Below, piece after piece: positions 1 to 12,400 of a DNA stretch of 64,000 nt. The position numbers and the translations under genes are program-made. Origin of the DNA: Rotaria macrura (lineage: Eukaryota; Rotifera; Eurotatoria; Philodinida; Philodinidae); assembly GCA_900239685.1 (NCBI GenBank), contig OENT01000040.1, forward strand, positions 186,001-250,000, in the 5' to 3' direction. The notes beneath the pieces were generated by a model. It did not search any database, was not told the origin of the DNA, and saw nothing but the letters and a program-made list of their open reading frames with translations. Every line of letters starts with the position of its first letter. Position 1 is the first letter of the stretch.

Positions 1-1893
1 TAATTATTATATGAATATTTTTTTTCCAATTTGCCTAAATGTTATATACTTGTAGGCATTAATGATTTTAATCATAACATATGTACTATTAAATGAAAAG
101 AAAGCATTGTTTCGTTGCCCTTTTTTTTGGTTATGTTAGAATAACCTTCAGAACCAAATGGGTAGCATCAAATAAATGCGATGATTGATATTTTCTCTCT
201 CTCTCTCCTTGTTTGTTTCTTTCTCTTGGCCAGAAATGCACTGACTAATCGAGTCGTTACTCATTTTTTTTGATAAATCATAAAAATATCTATGTCATAT
301 AATACTTTTAATGAAGCATGTTTTATTCTAATTAAAGATTGAGATGTTAGTTTTATGAGCAACCTAATATAAATGTCGAAATGAATAATTATTTTATGAT
401 AAACCTAATCGAATTTTGATGTCTTTTCTTTCTATCGCGTAACAATGTTTAATCGATTCGTAGACTTTTTCTTCAGCCTTAAATCTTTTGTTGCCTATTG
501 CTATTATTGTTAAAAAATATGTCAAGGAAATAAAATAATAATATCAATGGTTGATAAAAAAAAGATATTGGCCATGCTGTTTTTGTTTATTAATGTTGAT
601 TCCTGCCATACACACTCACACAAGCACAAAAACAAATTCATAGTTTTTACGCCCACCGTGAGGCATTCTTATAAAATGATTTTTTGTGTAAAAATCAGTT
701 CATTTTTTTAAAGGTTCTTCTACTGTTTTTCGTTGTAACTAGCGCTTTCATCGTCAACAGCTTATGTGAGTTTGGACATTGTGACCGCAATCGTACTGCA
801 TTTTTTCTCTTTCACTTTTCTAGCTCTAAATTATATGTATAACTGTATGCTCACGAGGCATTCAAAAAAAGAAGAGAATATGAACAGTATTCATTGTAGC
901 TTTCTCTCATTTCATTCTCATTGATTGAATATGTACATTTGTGTCTTGATTATGATTTTATTTGCTTTTCAATAACCAGAACGTTGCAGAGCATAATGAT
1001 TTGCAATGATGTTTCATGTGTTGATAAAATGTATGCGTTTCGATGTGTCGTCCAATGACGTAGACAAACATAGTGAGAGAAAGAACCTGACAGACGGTAT
1101 GGCTGGCGAAAAAAATAAAATGCATCACAACAGTGACAAATAACAGAGAAGAAATTCCATTAACGCTGCGTAGAACGAAGTAGGGCGAATGTTCCGTTAG
1201 TTTGTGCTTTTTTGTGCGTATGTATAAGTAAGAAAAACATAACAAATAGTACAAATGCTGACCCCATACTTCACGACAAGAATGAAAGATGACAAATATT
1301 TTCTTACTGACCGTCATTCATGTCATAAAGTATGTGTACAGAGATAGTCTCGACGCCTAACATTTTTTTTTCTTCATCTAGGTGTACCACTGACACAACT
1401 AAAGATGAACGGATGACAAATTTCACTACTACAGTTATAAAAATGCTGACTAGAGTTTATGCGAAGGAAGAAAGACAGGAACGAAAAAAAAGAACTGTAA
1501 CCGCGCCACAGGGTACCAAATGAAAAAAATTAAAATAGAGAGAGAAAAAGAAAGAGAAAGAAACAACGAGACAGGAGAAAAGTTTATTCTAGTGTGCGCA
1601 CTCAACAGCTCCTTTCACTAGCGTTATTCGTCATTTCTCATACTTCTTCATCTTTCTTTTTTGTCGTCATTTGTTTTATGATAGTTAATAATACTAAAAT
1701 AGAGAAAGAAAGAAAAACGGAAGAAAAAAAAACCGTAGAAAAAAAAAAAAGACTTCGTACACTCTGTGGAACTTTTCTCTCTTTTCTTTAACATTTTGCA
1801 TAATTTATTTCGACGTATACCATAACTTATTTGTCATTCGTGTTTTCAATTAGATTTTATATTCATATAATTTACAAATTTTAATCGAAGAAA
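1..1893. other. AT-rich non-coding stretch
   Basis: I see no convincing gene here. Short open frames on both strands (up to 119 codons at 958-1317 minus) are low-complexity, Phe/Ile/Lys-rich and show no family resemblance or splice-supported extension. The stretch holds CT-rich and GA-rich tracts (about 197-207 and 1538-1562) and poly-A/T runs. Its right end is presumably the promoter and 5' UTR of the secreted-protein gene that starts at 1894. Confidence 0.5.
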
Positions 1894-3125
1894 ATGGCAA
1901 CTCTTTGGAAAGTCATCGTCGCCATCTTCTTCCTATCTATTACAAGTACGTAATGAGTTTATTGTTGTTTGCAACTTCTAACAATAAGAAAGAAGGTGTC
2001 ACACAAGTATGTAACCTTGAAAAAGTATCTCGAAAGTATATGAGCTGTATGAAAGTATCTGTACATAAAACCTATAAATTATAGGATTGTGCTAAACTCT
2101 TTCGTGATTAAAAATATCTTAACATGAAAATCCAAAATTACAACAAGATAAAATATAAGATTTGTGGATTTTTAATAATTTGATACCTAGTTTTACTCTA
2201 TGTCTTCAAATCTTTGACCTACACCAAAATATGAAGAGAACAAAGGTTAGACAGAGATTAACACCAAAATAATATCATTTTATTAATATATGACAACAGA
2301 TTCGAGATGACCTTTTTTCTATCAGAGAATTCAATAATAAAATAGACCATAATATCACAGAATCTATATGTCAAAGTATACACGAATGTATATATATATA
2401 TATGTAAATGGTATAAAAATGATTCAGCATCAATTATCAATATTTTTTGCTTTCAGCGATTGATGCTAATCGAGCTCGTCGTCTTCGACGACGATCTGTG
2501 TTAAATTCTGGGCAGCAACCAGCTAATCTCAATTCACAAGGAAATTCATTCAACTCTCAATCCGACGCTCGACAACAACCCCTTGTATCGAATCAACTAC
2601 CTAATCAAGGTGTACCAAGACCTTCAAAAGATGGTACTCTAGGAGGAGGTGGTCGACAGTATTATGGAAATCAATATGGTTATGGATCACAAAATTACAA
2701 CTCTAATCCATCTATAGGTATGGGAGGTATGGGAAGTATGGGCGGCTCTTATTACCCATATAATTCTGGACAATGTAAGTGAAAATATCGACTTAAATTA
2801 GTTTGTATATTACCTCTATGACACTTTTCATGATAATCATATAAATTCAAAATTTTGTTTCAATCATTTTCTAGATTCACAATATGGTTATAACCAAAAC
2901 CAAAACCAAAACCAAAACCAATATCCAGGTTCTAACCAATACTACTCAGGTTATAACAGTGGAAATAATTATAATCCTTCTGGTTATCCATCGAATAATT
3001 ATCCGTCAGCAAATAATAACTATGGTGGCTACTATTGGAATAGTTCTCAAAAGCAACAAGTCAACATCTTCAATGTCTTTCTCTCTTCGTTTCTTGCTTT
3101 AGGTATATGCTTAATTCATGTTTGA
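1894..3125 (+). CDS. secreted Gly/Asn/Gln/Tyr-rich protein, probably GPI-anchored
   Basis: Three exons, 1894-1945, 2457-2774 and 2875-3125, join in phase to give 206 residues. Residues 1-21 form a signal peptide: a Lys, then a hydrophobic core ending near Thr-Ile-Asp-Ala. A very basic stretch rich in Arg pairs (about 23-30) follows and could be a furin-type processing site. The middle is Gln/Asn/Ser-rich, then Gly/Met/Tyr-rich, and exon 3 opens with tandem Asn-Gln dipeptides encoded by AACCAA repeats. The last 21 residues are hydrophobic and end right at the stop, after small residues (Asn-Ser-Ser), the usual layout of a GPI-attachment signal. I do not recognise a family. Composition is prion-like, so an extracellular matrix, mucus or adhesive role is possible but is inference. 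The first intron is 511 bp, the second 100 bp. Confidence 0.75.
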
Positions 3126-4750
3126 TTTTGAAGATATAGATAAAGACATAAACTAACAAAAATAATTAGACGATTTTTCTTTTCAATTTTTTAACATTCT
3201 TCTCCACTTGAATGGTCGTACTTATGTTTGTTTTATTTTTTGTACATAATACCGTTCTTACATGTTTGTTCAATTTTTTTTGCGTTCTTTTTTTTCTATA
3301 TTTTTCACGTATATCAAGATGTCTTTTTTCGTTTTGTTTCACAAAATTTCGTGCGTACGCACTTAATTTTTGTTGTTAGCCATTTTCAAACTGCTACATT
3401 TAACTTTTATATAGAAACATATAATTATCTTCTCGTCTTTTTTTCATGTGTTCATGTGACTGCAATTATGCTATTTCGTAAGCAGAGAATACAAGATTTT
3501 CGAGATAAAGAAAAAAGTACAGTAGATCAACATTTGATAAATTATAGATCGATTATCGATGAGTAATACAGTTAAGCCATCTAAACAAAGTTTTAGTACA
3601 TCTCAAATCTTTACTGATTGTAATCCTCATTCTTAAAAATTCAATAGATAAGAAACAAAAGTGTTTCAATGATTCGAATCGATTCTGTCAAATTATAAAT
3701 TATAATGATTCGACCAATCCAAGAACTTTATGTTTCATTATGATGTCAAATGGATTAAATTTTTATTGATAGTAGAATTCCGACGATTTAACCGACGAGC
3801 ATGTATTGTATGTCAAGAAAGAGAGAAAGAAAGAAACCAATTGAAAGAGATTAAGTTTTGTTTTCATGGTAATCATCAACGCCACATACTAAAACAAACA
3901 ATACGACATAATTATATCACATGATTTTGTCATATTTAAAACGGAAATATTTTTAAGTTCTACGAGTTTTTCAAGCATTATTTTACAATCGTATAAGTGT
4001 TCGATGTCTCTTAAATAGGTAATAAAATCTTGATTATATTTACTGTGTAATATTTGACTGACTAAAGATTGTTAAATAGTTGCCATCAATTTTTATTCAA
4101 TATAATTGATCAAAAACGATATGAAATAGGTTTTTATCGCATGTAGATAAAATAAATCAAGAATGAATTTAACACAATATAACGTAAATAAGAAAGTTCA
4201 TCAAGATGTCTAGAAGAGAAAGAAATATTTGTTCGTGTTACGATCTTAAGTTGTAGGCAAGATATGCAAAGAATAATGTCAAAATGTTTTGTGAAATAGT
4301 TTCATAAAAAAAATTTTGAACTCTCCAATATCTTGATCTCAAAATGGGAGAATTCAGATATTGATACTTGCTTCACAAGATCATAATCATTCTCTGTTAT
4401 TTTTTCATTAAAACTGTACATTTTCAATTCATCAATCACAAAAAATAACCATTCCTATGAACAACATTTATGTATATAAGATAAATAGAATTTGATATTT
4501 CGAGATACTTCTTTTCCAATATTTTTGTGCGTCACAAATTTCTTAATAAGATTGCACCATTTCATACGTATTCAATTACAACTAAAGGTCGATTTCAATC
4601 AAGCAATCCATCCGCAGTTATTCAACTTTATCACAAAATATGGATATTCAATCTTTTTATTTACACACTCGGAGTTTTATTTATTCCCCTATATCTAAAT
4701 TTGACTAAAATCTACATTGTGTAACAATATAGCATCGATGTCTGTTTTAT
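3126..4750. other. intergenic, AT-rich
   Basis: This lies between two convergent genes and should contain both 3' UTRs. Open frames of 60-112 codons occur (for example 3228-3566) but are Phe/Tyr-rich chance frames with no splice-supported extension. An AATAAA occurs near 4021. Nothing else was recognised. Confidence 0.5.
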
Positions 4751-5207
4751 CTAGCAATTAACATTCGTCCAGAATGGTTGAACAGTTGTACCCCAAACAT
4801 CATAACAAACATTATCTTTTGGACGAATTTCTTGTCGAAAAATTTCTTTCCAATACCAGCCAAAAAATGGGTAAAATATGAAACGTTCAACACGAACACG
4901 TACAGTCAATGCATTTGGTGGTACGGTAATAACTCTTATTCGACCCACTGGATAATTTCCAGATGATACTGTTTCTTCAAATAATTTTACTGGCAGATGA
5001 ATACCAGAAACAAAACTTTGTTTTCCTGTATTTGGTATATGATAATCAACAAAGAATCGTATCACATAACCACCTTTATTTTGAACTCGAACCCATGCTT
5101 CGACTAGAGCAAATACATGTTGAAAATTAAGAAAAGAAAAGACAATGCTTACTTGAACTGAAAATTGTAAAAAGTAGAATTGTCGTTAGGTAACATTGTG
5201 GCTTCAT
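4751..5207 (-). CDS. small secreted beta-sandwich protein resembling the C-terminal domain of thiol-activated cytolysins
   Basis: Two exons (5153-5207, then 4751-5103) separated by a 49-bp GT-AG intron give 135 residues. Residues 1-22 are a signal peptide. The rest is one domain. It opens with a Val-Arg-Val-Gln-Asn-Lys-Gly-Gly-Tyr strand and ends with a Trp-Gly-Thr-Thr motif about 12 residues before the stop. Those two landmarks and the strand spacing between them resemble the C-terminal membrane-facing beta-sandwich domain of the cholesterol-dependent cytolysin superfamily (Pfam-type thiol-activated cytolysin beta-sandwich). The pore-forming domains of true cytolysins are absent, so this is a stand-alone domain. 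A lipid- or glycan-binding secreted lectin-like role is more plausible than pore formation. The family call rests on motif recognition only. A different immunoglobulin-like secreted protein is the main alternative. Confidence 0.55.
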
Positions 5208-5637
5208 TTCTTTTTGAAAGGAATGACACTTAGAATAGTTCTATTTATATCGTTCAAAAATAGCCTTGGCATGGGGTATCATCCACTAAATCTCTTGATC
5301 TATTTTCAAATGTCAGTATAATCATGTACAACTAGAGATTTAAAGCATAAATCTATCGTCTTAACATTTTTTATTTGTTTTAGCATAAAATTTATTGAAA
5401 TGCGGTGAAAGAAATAAAAACGACATCCATCATTTGGAATAATATCCAACAAAAACACAGACAAACAAATGAAAATCTGACATGAAATATAGAAGAAATA
5501 AAAAGTTTCTTCAGTTCATTTGGAATCGACACTTGTCAAGTATTGTTCAATTTCTCTAAATATAAGAAAAAAATAAGTGCATTTATTCATTAGATGGATC
5601 ATGACATTCTAACGGAAAAGTTATGTTTTATTTAATC
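5208..5637. other. intergenic spacer between two minus-strand genes
   Basis: The spacer holds the upstream region of the small secreted protein gene and the 3' flank of the PROSER3-like gene. A reverse-strand AATAAA lies at 5582-5587, about 50 bp past the PROSER3-like stop. No coding potential was seen. Confidence 0.5.
5582..5587 (-). promoter_or_regulatory. polyadenylation signal of the PROSER3-like gene
   Basis: AATAAA on the minus strand, about 50 bp downstream of the stop codon at 5638-5640. Position and sequence fit a cleavage and polyadenylation signal. Confidence 0.5.
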
Positions 5638-8508
5638 TCACCGAAATGTTGTTAGTAATTCATCTCTTTTTTTTATTAATATATTCAATATTTCATCATT
5701 AGCATAATCAACGAAATCGTCGCCATCATCACTATCTAAAAATAAAATTCAAACTTGTATCATTAAAAGGTGTGCATATAATCTACCTCGTCGTTGTTCA
5801 TCTAACTCGTCTATTACAGCAATACTCATATTATTCTTATTTGTAAAATGGTAATCTGCATCGTTATTATTATGATTATTGTTATCGTTGATCATGATCG
5901 ATGTCACTTGTGTTAATGTACTATCTTGTGACGATTGAACTGTACTGGAAGAATTTCTAAGTGATCGTTGATGATAGAGGTTATTATGAATAGTTGGTTG
6001 TCCACTAATAACAACTGGATGAAATGAATGTTGTTGCTGTTGCTGTTGATGATGATGGGGATGACGTTTGATGGGTGATGGAGATGAAGATGTTCGTGTT
6101 GTTTCATATTTAGATCGTGGTGGTGGACGATGCCAAATAGATGAATTTTGATCAGTATCACGTGTTGGACGAAAATCGACTTCATTTGGAATAGAAGTAG
6201 AGGCAGAAAGTTGATTATCGATAGTCAATGATGTTTGAATGCACGCATCCTTTGACGAAAAGAAAGACAAATATTCTGATTTTCTAACATTGAAATTATG
6301 AACAGACTTGCGATGTTTGTGTAGCTACTTCTGAATACTGTCGAATTCGTACTGGAGTTATCACAGATGGTTTAATATCTTCTGCTTCGATGTGTGACGT
6401 TGATGATGGTTGGCGCTCTCGTTGAGGGGATAATTGTTCAACGGCTGGTGGAGTTGGCGGGCGTGGAGGACGCACTGCTGGTACTTCAATAGGTGTCGAG
6501 GGTAAACATGTGCGTGGTGGTGATTTGATAATTCGAGTTGTTATCTATGAAAGGATACCGTATGATATTATCGTAAATCTCTTACTCCCCTATATTAGAA
6601 TTTCGATGGGATAGATAGATTGAGATTTCTACATAATCTAAGTAAGAAGTTGAAGGTAAACATGTTCAATATATCATTTTGTACGGTATAAAAGAAAAAA
6701 TTATAGGTACCCTAGCAAATATTTGAAACACTCGAAAGGAATATGTCCCCTAGGACTATTTCACTTTGGAAAAGGTTTTTCACACTCAACAAAAATTAAA
6801 ATAAATAGACAGAAATGTGCAGAATCTCACGTTTTACCGGTTACTTTATTGAAATTCTAATATAGGGATGTGAGGGATTAGCGATCTTATCTTAATGTGT
6901 TCTTTCATAAATAACAAAGAACATTATCCGTGATATTTGAATGCAACAAACAATATAGGCGAATACCAATCCCAAGCATATTTAATGTTGAACCTCATTA
7001 CATAATCGTTGTGATTGTTTTACTTAATATTTCATACGTGCAATAAGGAGCAAGATCAAATACTTCAACGAGAAACTATTTGAATAGGGTAGATGAAATG
7101 AAACAAGTAAACTGTCGCTGGAGTATCAGTCATCGTGAGATATATGCCGAAAAAAACCTGTTGTCTGTATCCGAAAATATCTGAACATAATCTGGTTCGA
7201 CTTCGAATTCATTTCTGTGTTACCTTTAACACTGATTATAGGTAGTATTTCGAAAATTGGTTAATCGTAAATATCTATCGATGTTTACTTTCGATGGAAA
7301 TGTTATGGGTTCGCCATGTTGTGCTTGTTCTAATCTTCTACGTAAACGCCATTGATATAAAATATCATCTTCACTGCCATCATTAACAAGATTAAACTTT
7401 GAATCGGCTAAACATTAATAAATGTAATACTAGTGAAATATTCTCGATTGTTGCCTACTGATACGAGTAAAGATGGGTCGAGCTGGTTGTTCTTGAACAA
7501 AAGGTCGAAAAGTATTCGTTGTTGTTGTCGTTGTCAAAGTTGATGATGGTGTAGAACCAACACCTGTACTTGATATATGACCAGTATCGGATGAATTTGC
7601 ACTGAATGTTTGATTGAGAAGTAAGGATGCTCGTTTATTCAAATCTTGATCAATATCTGTTGAAGGAAATATCTAGAAAACAAAATGATTTTGTGATAGA
7701 ATTAATTAATCACTTTTACTTCAATGAAGTCCGGAATATTTGATTTACGCTCATCGTCTTCATTATTAACTGAACAGCAAGTATTCTTCAGTTCATCTAG
7801 AATTTTCGAGGAGAAAAATAAAAATAACGTCATAAATATCATATTTATTCTACCGTGCAACCACCAGAAATCAGAATTCATTGAATCTCGTTCTGGTCGA
7901 GTTTGTGGTTCTTCATAACGAAAACGATCAACAAGTCTAAAGCCGAAAAATTTAAATCAATCCTAAATATTTAAAAAGAACGAACCGTTTTAATGTTGAT
8001 GGTTCGTTGGATTTTATTTCGGATTTATCAGCAGCTTTCTTGGGCGAAGCGTGCGATCTAAAAATTCTTTTACATACATCCTCCATTTGAATAGATTCAA
8101 CAATCAAAAGTATCCGAACAATGAGCAACATCTAGACATATTCCAAACTTTGAGTAACCGTATGGAAAACATGAATATTATCGACTCAAACACGAAAATT
8201 CATGCTTAAATTCTCTTCGTATCATAACAGATTTACATAGCCAGTCGAAGATTCTTCACGAATGATATAAAAAAACCTATGACTTTTGCATTTTTTAAAA
8301 TACTGATGGAGAAATGTACAAAAGCCAGCAGACTGCTTAATTGCCCAGATACTTTTGTTTCTGACTAGTTTTAATCAAGTACTACGTTTCTTTTTTCTTA
8401 CGTAGCTGGAGTATTTGCACGTTTTTTACTTGTCGAACGAATATTTCCCGGCTGATCTTTTAAAGGTGGTGTAATGTAACGGCGAGATGTTCGATTGTTC
8501 ACATGCAT
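5638..8508 (-). CDS. PROSER3-like (proline- and serine-rich) protein
   Basis: Nine exons join in phase: 8402-8508, 7986-8057, 7854-7936, 7720-7796, 7459-7672, 7289-7407, 6308-6544, 5787-6249 and 5638-5735. The product is 489 residues. Most of it is low complexity: a basic N-terminus, a Thr-rich stretch, a Pro-rich block (exon 7), a Gln/His run near residue 355 and Asn/Asp-rich sequence. The most conserved-looking element is an acidic run followed by a Leu-Tyr-Gln-Trp-Arg-Leu-Arg-Arg-Arg-Leu-Glu motif around Trp204. A similar Gln-Trp-Arg-Leu-Arg-Arg motif marks animal PROSER3 proteins, which have a similar length and are linked to centrosomes and cilia. A short helical C-terminus follows the acidic segment of exon 9. 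The exon structure is firm. The family name rests on one motif plus length and composition. The 5' end faces G6PD across a 933-bp divergent intergenic region. Confidence 0.6.
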
Positions 8509-9441
8509 TTTTGTGAAATCAAGTTTGTTCCAAAAAGAAAATAACACTCAATCGATTACTTCATTACCATTATCATTGAACAAACTATCCTGTGTTGCTA
8601 GGTAGCAATCAATCACATGGAAAAATGATCAGATTAGCTGTAAATTAAACAGAAATGTTTCTTCGTAGAAAAACATCTTGCAAAGATTCATAAAAGTCTA
8701 GCTTAATCTAGATGTCACCAATCAGACGAATCTATTGATTGGTTAAATCTATCTATGGTAATCAAAAACAACAAGCCATCTCTGATTCGATTCGATTCGT
8801 TCGTTCACTATTTCATTCTGTCTCTCTGCTAATTTTGCAATGCGATGAATCATTCAGTCAGTGCTAAGTAGAAATCCATGAATGCACTTGAGGTGAAACT
8901 CATTTAGAGAAACTAATATCAACAGATTACAAACAACATTGGCAAATCCATTATTTATACTGTTGAATTCTTATAATCAACCTCAAATACAGATGCGGTT
9001 TTAGTGACATCTTGCTATTGCAATGCATACTCAAGTAATGTATCTCTCTGTATATACATATATGTTGTTGCTGTCGTATGAAAACAAAACAGCAATGCAG
9101 CGCCATCCTTTGTGACAAAGAAATTTATTTTTATAAAAAAGAAAATAAATATTCATTAAAAAAACTGCATCATCAAAATATTACTATCATAATGTTGGCT
9201 TATGACGTTTGTACGAAATTTTGATGTCGCTTGACTCAACGCATTCAAGATGAATAGACATTTCTTGTCGTTCTTTATATCACCAGATAACACGTACTAT
9301 ATGATTTGTGCTTGCGTCAACATGTTGCAGCTTAACTATTTATTTATTCTTTTTATCTCAACAGTACATATCTAAACCTTATTATAGTCAAATAATTATT
9401 CATTGCCTGTGTGAAGCATTAATAAGAGTAATCATAGTATT
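8509..9441. other. divergent intergenic region (PROSER3-like / G6PD promoters)
   Basis: No open frame of interest. The region separates the starts of two divergently transcribed genes, so promoters of both should lie here. No TATA box could be assigned with confidence in such AT-rich DNA. An acceptor-like TCATAG occurs just before the G6PD start codon. Confidence 0.45.
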
Positions 9442-12400
9442 ATGAATACAGTTACAGCTTTAAATACTGATGTTCATGAAAAAGTTGATTATATTTATGA
9501 ACGCTTGCGAACACAAATTACTGACATAGAATCGACAGCGCCAACCCATTCTTATGTCTTCTTTGTTTTTGGTGCTTCTGTATGTATTCGATATCGTTTT
9601 TTAATGGTAGAAGAAAAGTATTTGCTACAATGATTTTTTCTAGGGTGATTTAGCTAAAAAGAAAATCTATCCAACGCTTTGGTATTTGAGAAACAAATAA
9701 AATAAATCACCCATGATTGTTTTTTTCCTAGGTGGCTTTATCGTGATGGCTTTCTGCCTGAAGATATTCAGTTTATTGGATATGCCCGAAGTCAATTGAC
9801 AATAGAGAAAATATTCGAAAATTCAGCGAAATATATGAAAGTAAGCACATCAAGTGTTCATTTGAATGTATTCGATTTTGTTGTCTAAATCGAATAGGTT
9901 AAAAGCGATGAACAAGATATTTATGAAAAATTTCTTAAACTTAATTCATATGTAGTCGGATCATATGACAAACCTGAAGACTTTAAAAATTTACACGATC
10001 AAACCAATCAAGTATCGCACGAAATCAGAGCTCATCGACTTTTTTATTTAGCTCTACCTCCAAGTGTCTATGGAAGTGTATCAGAATTGATCGGTACACA
10101 TTGTCGACCAGCATCGTATGAATATTAGCGTGATATTCTTTTTGTTTTTGATAATCGTTTTTCTTTTTATCTTAAAGACCTGGTTGGTTACGTTTGATCG
10201 TAGAAAAGCCATTTGGCAAAGATCTGCAAAGTTCGAATATATTATCTACACATTTAAATAAGTTTTATGCTGAAGAAGAAATTTATCGTATTGATCATTA
10301 CTTGGGAAAAGAAATGGTGCAAAACATAATGGTACTACGTTTTTCCAATAGGATATTTTCTCGTGTTTGGAATCGTGATTCAATCGCAGGTGTTAAAATC
10401 ATCTTTAAAGAAAACATCGGAACACAAGGTCGAGGTGGCTATTTCGATGAATTCGGCATTATCCGGTAGGAACACGGTATTGTTTTTTTTTCATGCTAGA
10501 AATTGAGTTTAGAGAGAATCTTTTAATTACATGTTTCAATTTTCTGCATTGTTTTCTCTCAAAGAAGAACTTAAATTTTACACGTTTTGTTCTGAGAATC
10601 AGTTTCGAAACGTCACGATAGTAAAGACCACTTTCAAACAGTGATCCAATAGATTAAAGTAATTTTTGATCAAGATTTAAATTGTTATAGTTGACTACTT
10701 AATTAAGAAAATGTGCTTGCGTAAAATATTATATTGAGCTGACCTATAGTTTTCACCGTGAAGGGCTATATAAGTTTTTGACTTGGAAAAGTTCTTCTAT
10801 GTATTTAAACATTCTCTGATGATAAATCTGGTTCTCTTATCAAATAGAAAATTTTAGTATCATTGTGTTCAGATTTATCAAAACAGTAGTCATTTTAAAG
10901 TTAGTTTTTAGTCTTTTAATTTAAATTTGACGAATCAACGCAAAAGCAGGATGTCCACTCAAGAATAGAAAATACACGATAAATATATTGCAAGCATGCA
11001 GATTCTTTTGTCAACTTTTCCTACATTACTTTATTGAACATGAACTAGATGTGAAACAAGACGTTCAAAAACGAAAATATTCGTTATTTGAATGAAAGAA
11101 ATTTCACTATGAATTGCTAATGCTTCGTAAATCATTCAGTCTATTTTCTCGAAACCATTCGTATTGAGATAAGATTTTTCTGAAAGTGAAGAAAACTATA
11201 GAAAATAAAATTATTCTATTACTAGACTACAGTTCAAGGCCACTGGAAAAATGTCCTTGTTTCATATGAAGGTTTCACAAGTATACGGATGAGTCAAATT
11301 CGAAACACTTGTATTGTTTTTTCCAATTTGCTTCCCAACTAAATAGTATTCTACATCATTGGAAACCTCAGAAGCATGATTTTTCACTTGATCTTCCTTG
11401 AAGTTAAGTTTTATGTACTCAGGATAGATTCTGATTATGATTTAAAAACTATAATTTTTTATTTCAAGTGATGTGATACAAAATCATTTAATGCAAATCT
11501 TATCCATTGTCGCAATGGAAAAACCACGCTCAACAACTGGTGAAGATATTCGTGATGAAAAAGTAAAAGTGTTACGTTGTATAGCACCAATTAAATTGGA
11601 AGATGTTATCATCGGACAATATACGGGTGATAAAAATTCAACAGATAGCGAACGTCAGATGGGTTACTTAGATGATACAGGTGTACCAAAGGATTCAACG
11701 ACGCCAACCTATGCACAAGTTGTTCTTTATATAAATAACGAACGTTGGGCTGGTGTACCATTTATACTTCGTGCAGGTATGATAGGAACTTGAAAACAAT
11801 AATTTCGAGCTCATAACTAGACTTTAGTGCTTGTGCGGTCTTATCAGTAGATGATGAAAGTCTTCTTCTTATCAATATATTTCTTGATAATGGAAAACGG
11901 CTGTTCTCTTTTTTTTATCCTCATAGTATCTAGTGAAACATGTAGCAGTTCATATGTGTTACGAATACTTCATTGAATACAGAATTATTTCCGTAATCTA
12001 AAAAAGACCTATTTCACATAGATTTCTATTAACCTCTACTCAATGCGAACTATATCCGATTAAGTATATTTTCTTTTTCAACAGTGAAACGCTTCGAAAA
12101 TGAAACCAACGATTGTCGTCGTCTTACTCTTGTTGAATAAGAGAAAAAATTCTAGTAATGAGACGCAGCCTGTCAGCATATTTGAGTGTCTACTCGTTGT
12201 CCGATAGTCTGTGTTTCATTCTTCTGTATATATTCACACTATATAATGGGTTTTTTCATGTAACAAGCATGAGTCATAATTTTCGATCTCGTATAAGAAC
12301 TAGCATAACGATACTGTATCTAGTAGAAAAGTGCTTTGATCATTAACGCAAACAAACGAATACCCTGTATCCAATGCAAAGGACACTGATAACAGAGAAA

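Noticed and set aside
958-1317. 119-codon open frame on the minus strand
   Set aside because: Composition is low-complexity and hydrophobic, with no homology, no splice extension and no promoter context. Probably a chance frame.
3228-3566. 112-codon plus-strand open frame after the secreted-protein gene
   Set aside because: Phe/Tyr/Ile-rich translation of T-rich DNA. More likely the 3' UTR of the upstream gene.
4492-4724. Two overlapping plus-strand frames
   Set aside because: They overlap each other and abut the minus-strand secreted-protein gene. Nothing recognisable.
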